A DNA stretch of 64,000 nucleotides from Geosiphon pyriformis (Eukaryota; Glomeromycota; Glomeromycetes; Archaeosporales; Geosiphonaceae), in contig JAAOMT010000779.1 in NCBI GenBank assembly GCA_016748015.1, positions 143,882-207,881 of the forward strand, given 5' to 3'. Each line of letters opens with the position of its first letter. Within the stretch, counting starts at the first letter, position 1. Below the pieces are notes generated by a model. It had not been told where the DNA came from. It saw nothing but the letters and a program-made list of their open reading frames with translations, and searched no databases. A program made the translations under genes and the position numbers. Of the stretch, positions 46,434 through 58,978 are shown piece by piece.

Positions 46434-47775
46434 GTGTTAATGTAAGTGTAAGAATCAGAGTAAATAGTTTGCTGTTCTCAACTTTGGTAAAATTACAAAT
46501 CATTACTTTTACTTTAAACTGTATACTTGCTTCTAGTTCTGTTATTTTGTTTATAGACAACCAAGTATTATTAAATATATGCTGCTTTAATAAGAGTGTG
46601 TTTGGTTCTGATTTTCACAATAAATGTTGAATTGAGAAAAAACATATTTGCCAAGTTATTTTAAAAAAAAATTTGTCAGTTTTTTGGAGAAAAATCAAAA
46701 ATTACTCTGGTGTTATTGGAAATAAATATGCTAATTTTTATGTCAATACTATAGTTAATTCTAAGATCATTCTGTTCCTTAGGATGTTATGCCATTTTTT
46801 TAGCATTGAAAACAAATCTGTTTTTGGGAATGTTTACCATTTTGTTAAGAGTTTGTTTAATATAGTTGATTTTGTTGATTGAGAATTTAGGTATATTAAT
46901 AATGCTATAAACATAAGCATTAATAATAGTTTTAATATGATTAAAACTTTTAGTATTTGACACTCTAATGATAAAATCTGTTTTGATTACACTAGCTTAT
47001 TATTTGTAGCACTTTAGTCTTATTTTATAAAAGCATTGCACTACTGCCTATTTGTAGCTAAAAAAAAAGATTGTATAATTCGAAATATCTAAGCATAGCT
47101 TGTATCTAATATGAATTGATAAAAGACTCTAATTATTTATTTTCATGCACACATAATAATAATACAAGGATAAGATTATTATTAAACATTATTTTGAAAT
47201 AAAATAAGTTATTGGGTACTGTTGTTGAAGAAAACATAATTGTTTAATCTTTATGTGAAGCCAAGTTTTCTGTTAATTTGTATATGTTACTGGTTAAAAA
47301 CTTTATGTTAAAAAGTTGGATAGTTAACACAATATACTATCTGGATACTAGATTTAATAATAATACATTGGTTGTCAAATTAGTCTATAGTCTTGCTAAG
47401 AGTTATAGGTTTGCAATTTGGCTGTTAACTATTAAGTTAAGATCTTATTATAAGAAGCATAATCTTCTATTATATAATGGATCTAACATTTTTTTGGTTT
47501 TTAGTTTGGTATTTTTGTGGTCATCTGAGTTAATTTACAGTTTTAGTATTAGATTAAGTATCTATATTTGTTTTGGATTATACTTTTGTTTATTTAGATT
47601 AAAATTTGGTTTTTTGAAAAATGTTTTATTGATAAGTAATTTAGGTGTGTAGTACTACTTTGATTGGCCCAAGTGGCTGGTTACATGTAGAAAAAGCATA
47701 AGCTATACTTAATTTAGAATCTTGTTTGATTTTATATTTTTAATTAATGGTTGGACTGCACTCATAAAACAATAA

Positions 47776-48338
47776 TAATAATAAAAAAGATATAATTGTA
47801 TTTTTTAAATTTAAAATTATATTAATATTATAATAATAATTGTTTTTAGCTTTTAAAAATTAATATATATAATTTGTTAATTTTAAAATTATTGTATTAA
47901 CAATTTTTAATAACATATGAATATTGAAAAAAAGTTAAAAATAAAATTAAATAATAAAATATTAATTTCAATACATACAAAATTTTATAAATATTTGAAT
48001 TAAAAACAAAATAACAAAATTGTGATAAGATTAATATTTAAAACATGTAATAAATATGAACTTAATATTAGAGAATTTTTCTACCATATTGTTTAATAAA
48101 AACTTATTTATTAATTATAATTTATCCAAATTAAATGTATTTAAAACAATAAGTAAAATATTATCAACTTAAAATAACCGAATATTTAAGGTCAGCAATT
48201 TCTTTAATGGCTGGTTATATGATGACTAAGACACCTGACTTCCTATACCTTTTAATTAAAGAATTGATAAACCTGAAAGGGTAATTGCCAAAATTTCCTG
48301 ATGAAAGAGCTTCAAATAATTATCTTTTTGCCTTCGCT
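47776..48338. other. AT desert between LINE C and GH15 gene
   Basis: A+T-rich sequence with no gene. Composition rises to host level at about 48170, close to the GH15 stop codon at 48339. Confidence 0.5.
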
Positions 48339-51300
48339 TTAATTCAAAACGCGGTCTAGATTAAAGGCCGCTAAAAAGTTATAAATCGCAGCAGATTCGG
48401 AGATTAAATAAAATGATTACTCAAGAAGGAGATCAAGATAAATATAAACCTACCACTGATAAATGAAATATGAGTAAAAGCCTGTGGGAAATTTCCGAGC
48501 AACTCCCCAGACCGCGAAATCTCTTCAGAGAACAGGCCTAAATGATTTGCGTAGGCGATCATCTGTTCGAAAATGAACTCTGCACGTTCCAACAAGTGCT
48601 TATCGTATTTACCGGCGCGTGTGAGGGCCTCAACTAGCCAGAAGGTACACATTGAGAATGCACCTTCCATTCCTCCAAGTCCTAATGAACCGGAGGTTGG
48701 GAAAAATCAGATGTTTAATAATTGAAATGATTCATTATGTAAATAAATACCGTCATCGGTGGTTAGGTGATTATATCGGAAAACCAGATTATTAGTTAAT
48801 AGACCTCCTGCAACCAATTATCAAAATTGATATCAAAAATTGATTCTGAGAAACCAAACAGGGTTCTCGAAACATTTTTTGATCACACACCCCTTTCAGG
48901 TGGTAAGAGCATTTGAGAGATCGTACTCAGAAACCGAGGATCTGTAGGACTGATGAAAAACACTAATGGCATGATTAGAACGGCAGCATCCAAAGCGTCT
49001 TTAGCTTCGTAAGACTGTACGAATATTTTTCTTTCTGGGTTCCAGGACTTGCTCATTATCTCTTCAAAAATTTTATCACGCACATCCATCCAGCGATTAC
49101 GTTGGTTGGGTTTACACGGTAAGATACGTTTTTCTGATAGCCGCAAGGCTTAATGATATACAATGGATGTAGTTTTGTAAAAATTAATAAAGATGGTGGT
49201 ACCCGAGGCCAAATGACCAAGGTAAAAGAGATGAATGTTTATTTACCCCGATCTACTGCCACCCAGCACATGATTTTCGAATAAGTAAAGTTTTGTCGCC
49301 TGCCTCTAACCTCCCATATGCTCATATCATCCATATGCCAATTATCACACACATAATCAGTCAGTTTGCGAATGCTTACCCATAGATCATAGGATATCGG
49401 GGAACCATATTTGTTAAAAAGATATCTGGCAGGACAAAAAATATTAGGTTAAGAAATTCAAGAAAATTTCAAAAATGATACATACATGCCATCTAAAAGC
49501 TCCCCATAAATATCTTTCATACAAAGCGTAGCACCCAAAATTGCACGAGTATAATTTTAAATAGATGTTCTTTGAAAACCTTAAATTACATTGATCACGT
49601 ACCGAGTTGAATATGATCGTAGGCCCCATTTCCTATTCGTACTGGACGTGAGCCACGATACCCATCAAGGTGATCAAGAGTCAGTTCGGGGAGTTTTTTT
49701 TCACCATCAATACTATACATGATGTTTAAAGAACCATCTGGATTCTGAAATTTGGGAATTTGGTTAAAAAATACACCGGAACATACGACATATAATAGTT
49801 AATAATTTCGCAAATTACCAAGTCTAAGCACCTCTCTTCCATGAATTTCATATAATTTTTTCCTTCTTCTGTCATTCCAAGACGCATCAAGGCATATATT
49901 GTAAAGGCACTGTCACGTACCTTAGAAAAAAGAGTAATAAAATTTGAAAATTAAGACATTTTCATGATATTTGAAGTATTCAAATATATCGAATTTATTT
50001 GGTAAAGTCACCCACCCATGTATAACGATAGTCCCAATTTCGAGGGCCTCCGATTTCTGCGGATTCTCAATAGCAAAAGAAAAATTGTTAGAGTAGAAAC
50101 TATATTAATATTAGTATACTTGTACCTTGTTGAGATCTTACCTTCTGGAAGGCCAAATGTCGGCGCAGCCACAACAGCGCCTGTCTAGGATGAATGAAAT
50201 TCCAAGAACAGCATTCAAGATAATGAATAATACTCTCCTTAGACGAAAACATTCAAACCAAAATACCGGTTCGTAGGTTAGCAATTTTAAAGCCAAAGCA
50301 CTCCGATTAACGTTTTCTCGCCAACGGCCAGTGTAAATTGATTGTCCGATCCAATCCTGCCAAAAATTGATAGTCTGACGAAATAAAGCTTTCAACAAAG
50401 GAACCGATAATGGCGGGTCGGTGAATCTAGAGGAAACTTGCTCAAGACATCCATTAGAATCTGAGGGAGCAGGAACTTCTCTCAAAATAAATATGATTTG
50501 TTGATTTTCTTTTAGAGTAAACTTGGCCTTGATCCCGGGACCTTTATGAAGTTTGCTAGTAAAGATTGTCAAGTTCAGCTTTGGAATATCGCCGAGAGTA
50601 AAATCTCCTTGTCTTATGATATATCGAAGATCTAGCGTGAGTCCGCGGGAGGAAAACAACGCCTTCTTATCACCGATAAAATATGAAGCAGGATTTTCAT
50701 TTTGAACAACATCTTGAATTCGTTCCGTATCCACCGAAAAGTCAACCAGTTCAGTGGTATGAGAGTCTAAAGCGTAGTTAAAGGCGGGAAATAATTCCAA
50801 TTCAAAAGTGACTTCCCCACGTGCAACCTCGACTTGTCGAATGAGCCAAGGTTGTAGTGGCTTCAAAGCAAGTCTTTGATGCTTTTCGGGTATATGCATG
50901 TAGTCGATTATCTGACTCACTCCTTCGTCCGAAAAAAATCGCGTGTTCAAAATATTCGAGTTTGGCAGATATTGTTGCCTATTACTTTTAGGAAAGGTTG
51001 GGGAAATTGAGAAATGACCTAAAAGAGGACAAAAAGTGAGACAAGACGGAAAATGTAATAGATCGAAATGCGCATTAACGAAATGTCACGAACCTCCCTA
51101 TTGAGATTAAATGTCGGGATTCATTCATTTTAATCCTTGATGAACAATTTCGTTAATATTAACTAGAAAAAACCCACCTTCTCACTGTCTAGGAGGCGCA
51201 CAAATACTGAAGGACTATCAAATTTTGGGTAACAGAAAAAGTCAATAGATCCATCACTTCCGCATAAAGCCACGGTACGCAAATTTCCTACTAGGCCATA

Positions 51301-51543
51301 GTTTGCAATGGGAAGATATCCTCTATATTTCATAAATTTAAATTGGTAAAAAGTCAAAGTCATTTTAATTATTCTCTATATAATTATATACCGGGTACGA
51401 AGGTTATCACGTGTATCTTCAACCGAGTCATCATGTTTTTTTGGAGAGCAAGCTTGTTGGTCAGGATGTGATTTGAAATTATCAATAGAGCCGGCCTCGT
51501 CAAGGGCTATGTTTAATTTCTCATTAACAAGTTCAATGGACAT
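48339..51543 (-). CDS. GH15 family hydrolase (glucoamylase/trehalase-like)
   Basis: A minus-strand gene of about ten exons. Start ATG 51543 ([15 protein letters not shown]); exons 51543-51392, 51322-51174, 51018-50267, 50184-50142, 50056-50016, then smaller ones to the stop at 48339-48341. Typical GH15 phrases in order: [74 protein letters not shown] then [52 protein letters not shown] with the acidic catalytic residue, [13 protein letters not shown], and [12 protein letters not shown] joined to AAFNLDR at the end. GH15 enzymes use inverting hydrolysis on alpha-glucosidic bonds (starch, oligosaccharides or trehalose). No signal peptide is visible, so a cytosolic role such as trehalose or glycogen breakdown is likely. 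Exon 2/3 needs a weak donor (GG|GTTTTT) to stay in frame. Length about 640 aa is normal for the bacterial/fungal intracellular subgroup. Confidence 0.88.
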
Positions 51544-51879
51544 TATAGTAGAAGGCTTTTTACGCCACGCGAAGTCAATAATTCATAAAACCAGAAATTT
51601 AAAGCTTTGAAATAAAGTGATATTATTTTCTGCTGTCGTGAAGGGGTTTTATCTGTTAAACTGCTGATGTCTATATTCCTGTATCAACATCAATGGGTAT
51701 TTAGGGAGAGGAGAACTTAAAATTTGAGATCGTCTTTTGAACTCGGTTTTGCCTGGGCAAGATGTAATACCTGATAAAGATCTATTTATGATCATGCGAG
51801 CTGAGTCAGGTGATAAAGTAAAATATAAAAACTCTAGAAAAAACGAGATTTGGAGTTTACCTTCAATTCGTTTTTCAAA

Positions 51880-52377
51880 ATGTCCCAAGTTTCCTTAAGG
51901 ATCATTAAAACCCCATTACGTGTGGATTGTGTCGAAGAACACCCAATGTCAACTGACGAAGCTTACAACATGTTAGGCGACTTCCTTGACAACAACCCGG
52001 CTGTACATTTCTTACCTACCCAAGACGTAAGACACTTAAAAGCAATACATGCAGGCATAGAAGAAGAAATACAGAGTAAATTGCAACGAAAAAAAGATAC
52101 AGAGGCACAACAAAGACGTGAAGAAGCACGCTTGGAACACGAACGGGAACGTTTAAAAAAAAAAAAGCGAAAAAAATCTAAAGGTCAAGGGGGAAATGGT
52201 GAAGGATCCCGTATTGTTACCGGTGGTAAAACTGAAACGAAAGATAACAAACTAAAGAGAAAACAAAAAGGGGAAAAGTCTGGGAAGGTGAAAAAGATTA
52301 AACTGGACAAAGGAAAAAAGGATGTTAATAAAGCAAATGCGAAGATGAAACCAAAGGACAAAACGACCAAAAATTAA
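51880..52377 (+). CDS. Lysine-rich basic protein, function unknown
   Basis: Start taken at ATG 51880 (MSQVSLRIIKTPLRVDC), not upstream, because the preceding frame lies in the probable promoter shared with the GH15 gene. 165 aa, single exon. The first 60 residues are ordered in appearance (STDEAYNMLGDFLDNNP, VRHLKAIHAGIEEEI). A charged helix follows (QRREEARLEHERERL), and the last 75 residues are almost all Lys, Gly, Asp and Asn with several poly-Lys patches. Such tails are typical of nucleolar or ribosome-biogenesis proteins; that is inference. I do not recognise the N-terminal domain. Clean frame and balanced codon use support a real gene. Confidence 0.65.
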   Translation: MSQVSLRIIKTPLRVDCVEEHPMSTDEAYNMLGDFLDNNPAVHFLPTQDVRHLKAIHAGIEEEIQSKLQRKKDTEAQQRREEARLEHERERLKKKKRKKSKGQGGNGEGSRIVTGGKTETKDNKLKRKQKGEKSGKVKKIKLDKGKKDVNKANAKMKPKDKTTKN

Positions 52378-53625
52378 TAGGGAAAAAGGTTAAAATCCGA
52401 CGCTCACTACGATTTGACAGGTCATGAACATATGTTTATTTATAGCTGGTAAGTAACGACTATTATATCAGATTAGCATTCTACTTCCCTGAAAATAAAT
52501 CTCGACTTGTGATCAGATTGATTTACTTCCTTCCACATAGTTTCGATTAAAAATTTGTTGGATCCTTGATAATAAGGATTCTCGTGGCGCTAGAGACGAT
52601 ATTTTACATTTACATCAATGGTGAACGAATCTTTGTAAAATATTTTGGATTATGTTTTCAAATTCTGGCAAATTTATCATTCGTACTTCTCCAAAATGAG
52701 GATTAAGTTATTAACAAATTAAAATCAATTTTGTATTATCTTCGAATTTGAAAATATTTTTATTTTGATCTAAAAAAAATTTATTACCATCCTATGAAAA
52801 TGACTAAGCGTTTTGAAACGCGCAGAAAAAATATTCCAAATGATATAATCCCAGAGTCGAAAGGGAACGATTCAGTGATGAACGATTCCAAAACCTGAGG
52901 CCCAATCAATCAAACGAAGAAAGTGTAAGTAAATTGTTTAAACTTTAAAGTAAATCATGGATGTATAAAAGTTCTGGCGATAGAAATAGTCAATATAAGG
53001 TGCATCATTATTAGTAGCAGTTGCCTGCAACACCTTTTCCTATTCTTTAGCCAGAACAATCAATGAAAATCACTTTCCCGAGAAATACTCTCGATTCAGA
53101 AAGTTATTTTTCGTGTTTTTTTCTCGCACACTGATGACTCAAGCCTGACCAACAGGACGAAAAAGAGCAGGGAAGTCCAAGAAGGAAACTTCTAGATCTT
53201 TACGTCTGGTGAGGGATCTAAGGAGCGTGCAGGTCTTGCAAAAGAACATAAAAAAGGAAAACAGGTTACAAGTTACCTTTTGTTCAGTGGAATCCCCAGA
53301 GAAACATTTTTATTTACATGTATTGTTTAAGATGTGAAAAGTTTTTATAAAATAATAAATTTATCTGAAAAACTTGGAAAAGCAAATAAAGCTGAATTTA
53401 TATTTGGAATCTGATTAATAAACGGCTAACTGAAAGTTCCAATATGAATTGAATTGAATAATCGCTAAAATTTTTTATTTTCGCGTATCAAAGGGTTAAA
53501 ATTTTTCGAATGAATATTTACTAAAGAAAAAAAAACAATTATATAACTTTTCCCATCTCAAACTCCATTTTATATAGTCTGAAATACCTTATACAACCAA
53601 TTATGACTGAAATCTGAAGTTCAAA
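52378..53625. other. Intergenic, no gene seen
   Basis: Mixed composition, no ORF with recognisable content. It lies between the 3' ends of the basic-protein gene (plus) and the ArgJ-like gene (minus), so it probably holds only 3' UTRs and old non-coding sequence. Confidence 0.45.
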
Positions 53626-55124
53626 TTATGTTCTATAATCCGCATTAATAGTTACATATTGATGACTGAAATCACACGTCCACATTGTTGCTTCCTGCGT
53701 CCCAACCCCCAATTCAACTAAAATTTCCAAGTCTTGCAACGACAAGATCTGGCTAGCACGTTTTTCGTCAATGTTTTCAGGTTCACCAGCAACTAAAAGA
53801 TTCAAAGGTGCAGTACCATCAGTTGGCACAAATGAAACAGAGACCTTAGAGGGATCAATCGAAGTGACTTCTGAATAACCAATAGCACAAATAATGCGGC
53901 CCCAATTTGCGTCTTGGCCATATAATGCGGTCTTGACAAGTGCAGAAGTCCCTATGGTAGACGCGACTTTTTTCGCGTCTTCAAAACTGGGAGCTCCCTT
54001 TACTCACAAAAAAAAAAGTTTGTATCATTCACAGTTAAAACTTTTCGGAGTATTTATATTTTACTTACCGTAACACGAATTGTAACAAATTTGGTAGCAC
54101 CTTCCCCATCCCGAACAATTAATTTAGCCAATTCTGAAGAAAAACTCGTCAGATCATTTCGAAATTGTAAAAAATCGGCACTTTCGACATCATTTATAGG
54201 CGAGAATCCTCTATGATGTGAGACCGCGGCACCGTTGGCTAAGACTGCAAAGGTATCATTAGTGCTCATATCACCATCGATACTAATAGCATTAAACGAT
54301 CGATCCACCGCATACTTGAGAGCAATATTTAAAGCAGAAGCCGTTATAGGAATATCAGTTAGCACCATAGCTAATAAGGTGGCCATATTAGGGTGGATCA
54401 TTCCAGCCCCCTTCGACATACCAGCCATGTGGTATTGTAAGCCCGAGGGCAACTGGAACTGTGAGGAACGAAGCTTTGGAAAAGTATCAGTAGTCATAAT
54501 TGCTTCGGCAGCATCAAGCCAATTTTTATGTTTGTCGCCCAAATTTCCAAACGCATCATTTGCTCCCTCGATGATTTTTTCCACCGGGATATGTTGTCCA
54601 ATTACTCCAGTCGACATGACAAGAGTACTGGAAGGAACTTGAACCAATTCTGATACCGCATTAGAAACCTTTCTCGCATTTTTCAGACCTTTGGCACCAG
54701 TCACCGCATTAGCACACCCAGAATTGATAATTATAGCTCGAATATTTTCTCCCATAGAATTTCTCAAAACTTCACGAGAGACTAAAACTGGGGCTGCTTG
54801 AAAAGCATTGGTGGTAAAAACAGCGGCAGCTGTACATGAAAGTTCAGAAGTTATAAGGGCTAAATCCTTTTTTTGACTCTTTTTTATACCACAAAAGAGA
54901 CCAGTGGCTTTAAAACCAATAGGATATGTGCCTTGTATAGGGACCAAGTGATCTTTCGTTGTGGATGTGGGGATCGTGCTAGATGCCCTTAAAGAATTAT
55001 GTATTAAGCCAATATGGTTTCGAAAGTGAAAGGTGGTCAATTTAGAGCTTGGCGTTTCATAGGCCAAGTTGGCGATCAATTTTGTTGTTCGTTTCGCCGA
55101 AAGAAATGGTATTACATAAGCCAT
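53626..55124 (-). CDS. ArgJ: Mitochondrial ornithine/glutamate N-acetyltransferase (ArgJ/Arg7-like)
   Basis: Two exons: 55124-54069 and 53997-53626, joined over a 71-bp intron (ACG|GTAAGT ... AAAG|GGAGCT), giving FVTIRVT joined to [14 protein letters not shown]. The product is about 475 aa, the usual length. It transfers acetyl from N-acetylornithine to glutamate (and from acetyl-CoA in the bifunctional form), recycling acetyl groups in arginine biosynthesis. The family autoprocesses at an Ala-Thr bond; the motif [20 protein letters not shown] is present, with the nucleophilic Thr in MATLL. Other motifs: [11 protein letters not shown]-like start of the core, [51 protein letters not shown] and [20 protein letters not shown] at the C-terminus. 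The N-terminal 45 residues are Arg/Ser/Thr-rich ([20 protein letters not shown]), suiting a mitochondrial targeting peptide. No defects seen. Confidence 0.95.
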
Positions 55125-55298
55125 CTAAATAGAAAAAGTAGACTAAAAAAGGTCTAAACGAAGCCCTGTAAACTTCACCAACTCTTATTAACAAGATTAT
55201 CAGTATATTTCCAACTGGTGATCATGGCACAGTGACACAAAATAATATAGAAAATATAAAACGCGCCTTTTGAATAGCTTTCGTACCTCGAATGCAAT

Positions 55299-56437
55299 AT
55301 GAGTACAATGGAAGCAAAAGAAGAAAACCTGACTCCAAAGGAGAAAATCTTGAACCACCTTGTACAACTCTACAAGCAAAAGGAAACAAAGGACGCGACT
55401 GAACCCCTACAACAATTCTCGTCACTTTACGAGTTGCGCCAGATGTTTGGTGGTAATGGGAGCTGTGAAGCAGAAATTTTCTCGAAAGCTCTACAGGAAC
55501 TTGTCAATGAAAATCTTTTGTGAGTTTTTTCTTACCTGTTTTCCCAAAAAAGACAGAATTTTAAACTCGTTGGCGAATCCTCAATTTCAAAAAAGGAAAG
55601 AACATAAGAGGCAACTATATGGCTCTGAGGGGACTTTAACGTTGTATTCTTATGTAACTAAAAAGGTATTTCCCTATCTTGAGAAGTTTGGAAGGACTTT
55701 AGTGACCATATGCTTGCTCTTTATCTTTGATGGAAATTAAGTCTGAAAAGGAACTGGTATCTTCTATCACTCCAAAAACTTCGAAAAGTTCGCAAACGTT
55801 GAAGGTGAAAGAGCTATTTCAAATATATGACCAAAGTGAGGCTTTAACGCTCATGTTTAATAAATATATTCCTATTTCTAAAAGCGAAAAGAACCACCCT
55901 GCGACGATTTGGACTCAAATTCAGATCCCATATTTATTGCCGAAAAGGTGATTTTGATTTTTCTTTTAGTCCCTTTAAAAACCACTTCTATTATAATCCT
56001 TTACCACTTAATTGCCTTATGTAGGAAAAATTGAGAAAGCAAATTGAACCACTTCAAGAACGTCTCGACTCCTTACGTGCTGAAGAAATTGAATTAATGG
56101 GAAAATTAGAGTATAGATTTTCAAATATGATCCGAATTTTTTTTGAATCTTTATTATATTCTCTTTCATGTTGCTTGCTTTTTGAATTGATAATACAAAG
56201 AGAAAATATAGACATTCAAAGCACAATTGATCACCATTGTCACCTTTTGCATGATTATAACGAGATTAAAGATATTGGACAAATGCTGTTTGGAAAAGTA
56301 AGTTAAAATTTATTTTAATTTCCAATACAAATACTCGGACATTTGCTAATTCTTTTCGTGTCTTTAAGTGTGCTGAAATCGAAGGCATGACTACTGCAAA
56401 GATGTATGAACGGTTTGGAGTGGAAATACATGACTAG
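55299..56437 (+). CDS. Swi5-domain DNA recombination/repair protein
   Basis: A multi-exon plus-strand gene. Exon 1 from ATG 55299 (MSTMEAKEENLTPKEKIL) ends at a GTGAGT donor near 55519. Middle exons hold FQKRKEHKRQLYGSEGT and KVKELFQIYDQSEALTLMF. The exon at about 56024 gives KLRKQIEPLQERLDSLRAEE, joined over introns to HHCHLLHDYNEIKDIGQMLF and finally CAEIEGMTTAKMYERFGVEI, stop at 56435-56437. LH.YNEIKD.GQ.L.G followed by G.T...MYERFG is the Swi5/Sae3 signature. Swi5 pairs with Sfr1/Mei5 and stimulates Rad51/Dmc1 strand exchange. Usual Swi5 proteins are under 130 aa, so the long N-terminal part (winged-helix-like, SLYELRQMFGG) is unexpected: either a fungal extension or a separate short gene read together. 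Exon borders in 55520-55740 are not certain. Confidence 0.7.
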
Positions 56438-56630
56438 GAAAATATCACAATGGCAGTCGGTTGAAGAGCTTAATTTAAATTTTCGTGGGAATCACCCATT
56501 GTTATCTTAATTAAAACGACAAATCCTTATAAATTACTAATCTATTGTTCTATTGAATTATAAATCAAATTTTACACTATATTAATAAACACAAAGCCTA
56601 GGCAACTGTAAATTCACAGAATGTTGTCAA

Positions 56631-58091
56631 TCAGTTTTCATCAAATCCCAGGGCCGCTACCAAACCATTCGAACAACCAACAACTATTCTTTGATAATCC
56701 ATATCTACTGTTGTAAAGGTATTGGTATAGAGATTGCATATTGATTGTATTTCCAAGTATTGAATTTTTTTTGAACGCCCATAATTATCCAATAACTTGA
56801 GCTGCCAATAACTTAAATTAATATTGTCCCGACAGGCGTGAACCATTCGGCCCTTTCTAATATCACAGGCATGTGCACAAGATGGCGGATAGTTTTTTAA
56901 ATCTGAAATGCTTGCAGGCAATATTAACTGTTTCTCAATGTAGTCAGGTGTAGGTTCAAAATTCGTAGCCAGTGCGTTCTTAAAATAACTCCATCCACAC
57001 GTTCCCCCATCAAAAGTTTTTGAGAATAGGAATTTACCCGAGGGCAATTCAAATACTTTAATTTCTTTACCACTATATGTTACCACAGCCGTGTCAAGAA
57101 TTCGAAAATCCAAAGCCTAAATAATAGTTGGGAAATATTCAATATAGTTATGTATTGATCACTATAAAACAAACATTTTTATTTACATCTGCAGGAATTG
57201 TCGCAATGCGTTCCCCAGTTTTCCATTCCCAAACGATTAAAGTCCGATCAAATGCACAGGAACCGACATATTTCTTGTTCAATGAAATAACCCGAACTGC
57301 GCTAACGTGACCGGTTAATTCTTGTAGCAATTTCCCAGTTTCCATATTCCAAATATAAGAAGCCCTGATGAAGTAGAAATCCAATTGGGAGTTTAGATCT
57401 CATAATAGAGGGAAAAATATCATCCAATATTTATGTAATTACCGGAAAAAAGTGGAAGCCGCTATGATTTTTTCTTTGGGTAAGAAGTCAACACTGCTGA
57501 AAGCGTTTCCTTTTAATATTTGGGTGCATTCCCCTGTTTCTATATCCCAAACCCGTACGGTTCGATCGGATGATCCGGTCACCAAAATATTATCCTTCAG
57601 TTTCACGTCATTTATTCTTTCTGTGTGACCATAGAATGGTTTAAGTGTTTTAGGGCGACCATCGAACCAGTTTTTCTCTCGTCTATACAGCTTTTGATAA
57701 ACAGTTTCCCAACACGTATCAGAATTCAAAGAAGGTGCAAACCCGTCTCTTTCGAATATTTCAATACATTTAAGACGCCAAATAGATGAATCTTTGGTGA
57801 TATTACCCCAAGTTCTACTAGCCTATTGAGAAAAAATGATTCAGTAGGGAAGTACGAGGAAAAAGGTACAATAATAGCGAAGACACTTACTTGACGACAA
57901 TTACACAGATCTTTAGCGTTCAGCTGTGAGAAAATCTTTACAGAAAGCTCAAATGGGAGGGCACCTATCAAATCAAATCCTTCTAAACCCAAACGTTGCA
58001 AGCCTTGCTGAAGTATATGAAAATCATAGGAATCACATTCGCTGACCAATTCGGTCAAACTAAGAGTTTTCAAGTTCCCAAGTAGAATCAA
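56631..58091 (-). CDS. F-box/WD40-repeat protein (SCF substrate receptor)
   Basis: Four exons, all joins in frame: 58091-57891, 57822-57443, 57364-57187 and 57116-56631, with introns of 68-78 bp. The F-box is near residues 37-80: FDLIGALPFELSVKIFSQLN, then CNCRQ joined to ASRTWGNITKDSSIWRLK. WD40 repeats follow: FYGHTERINDVKLKDNILVTG with SSDRTVRVWDIETGECTQIL, SASYIWNMETGKLLQELTGH, KYVGSCAFDRTLIVWEWKTG, and weaker blades to the C-terminus (RIVVGCSNGLVAALGFDEN). This architecture (Met30/Cdc4/SconB-like) recognises substrates for SCF ubiquitin ligases. The protein is about 415 aa, shorter than Met30, with perhaps six blades. The 3' end overlaps none of the neighbours; the gene is divergent from the DUF4211 gene at 58368. 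A partial second copy at 58999-59486 is an assembly duplicate. Confidence 0.88.
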
Positions 58092-58978
58092 ATTTTGGTA
58101 GGTAGTTTTTGTCTTGGTCTATGCACGCGATTGAGATGTACTTACAAAGCCTTTCGTTGTTCACGATTCAGTGTTCTGAAGTTCTGTAAGGCAGCTGAAA
58201 ACTCACTTGGCAGAACCATTATCAAATACAAGTCAAAAGGAGTTGATTATTTTTACCAAACAAATATTTGTAGATTATTATGGCCGTTAAACTAAACCAG
58301 TTGTGGCGTTAGCGATCTGCATAGAAAATGAAAATCTTAGTTGAAGTCGCGTGTACACTTTTCAAAGATGGTTACCACGCGAGCGAAAGCGAAGGCAACT
58401 GCGACGGCGACCCATTCTCCTTCACATCACGATTCCATAGAAAGCCTCCCTCAGCCTTTGATACTAATTGAGAGCATAGAGTTTCCTTCAACTCCCTCTA
58501 GACGGAATTCTTCTAACACACAAGACATAATTCTTTCGGGTTCAAGTGAAAACAATTCACTACAAAATGTCAAGCTTCCTATAAAAAGAATTATAGTTAT
58601 TTCTGACTCCGATTCTGAAGAGTCGAAAACCCAGGCAAAAAAAAGTATTTTGATTCATAATGATTGGCTCTGATCAACTTTTTCCCTTCACTCAAAAAGC
58701 TTCTTCAAAGGGAGTATTATTTCTAACTCGGAAGAGAACCAGTTGGAAAAATCGGCTCAACAATGTAAGTTAATTTATAAAGAACTCATCTCTAAACTTG
58801 TTACCTCGACTACAAAAAACTTTCTTCTCAAGTTAGCACTCAATCCAAAGATAGAGAATGGGGTGGAGAAACTCCAACTTCTCCGTATCATAGGAGTATA
58901 GAACATATTCAATCAAGTCTTGCAGGTTTTTTAGATAAAACAAGTATTTGGAAGTCTATTTTTTTAATAGTTTCAGAG
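57604..58978. repeat. First copy of an exact 1,375-bp duplicate flanking a gap
   Basis: Bases 57604-58978 recur as 58999-60373 at an offset of 1,395; every stretch I compared is identical, as are all ORFs in the block. It covers the F-box gene 5' half and the DUF4211 gene start. The two copies are separated only by 20 N. Confidence 0.95.

Larger units (their letters stand above)
41982..47775 (+). mobile_element. LINE C: 5'-truncated, strongly AT-shifted LINE copy
   Basis: Collinear with LINE A and LINE B from the ORF2 linker onwards. Recognisable pieces are MVLNYLVVNKKLILVPKKFK (42486-42545), KKLWLVLQNMYKAYNLVKW (about 43100-43155), NSLIKIKI after the LTR (about 44022), FFLFTNSLFKLSLIKTYFN (about 44536), NFSNKALHYFELYNLKTFEQ (44776-44835), VKLQIITFTLNCILASSSVI (RNase H, about 46488-46545) and a 3' end at about 47770 (ggttggactgcactcat). 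Compared with LINE B most C and G have become T and A. Stops at about 42108 (KQ-stop-Y) and 42573 (ES-stop-TKK) fall on the same Trp positions as in LINE B. Two solo LTRs interrupt it. Confidence 0.85.
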
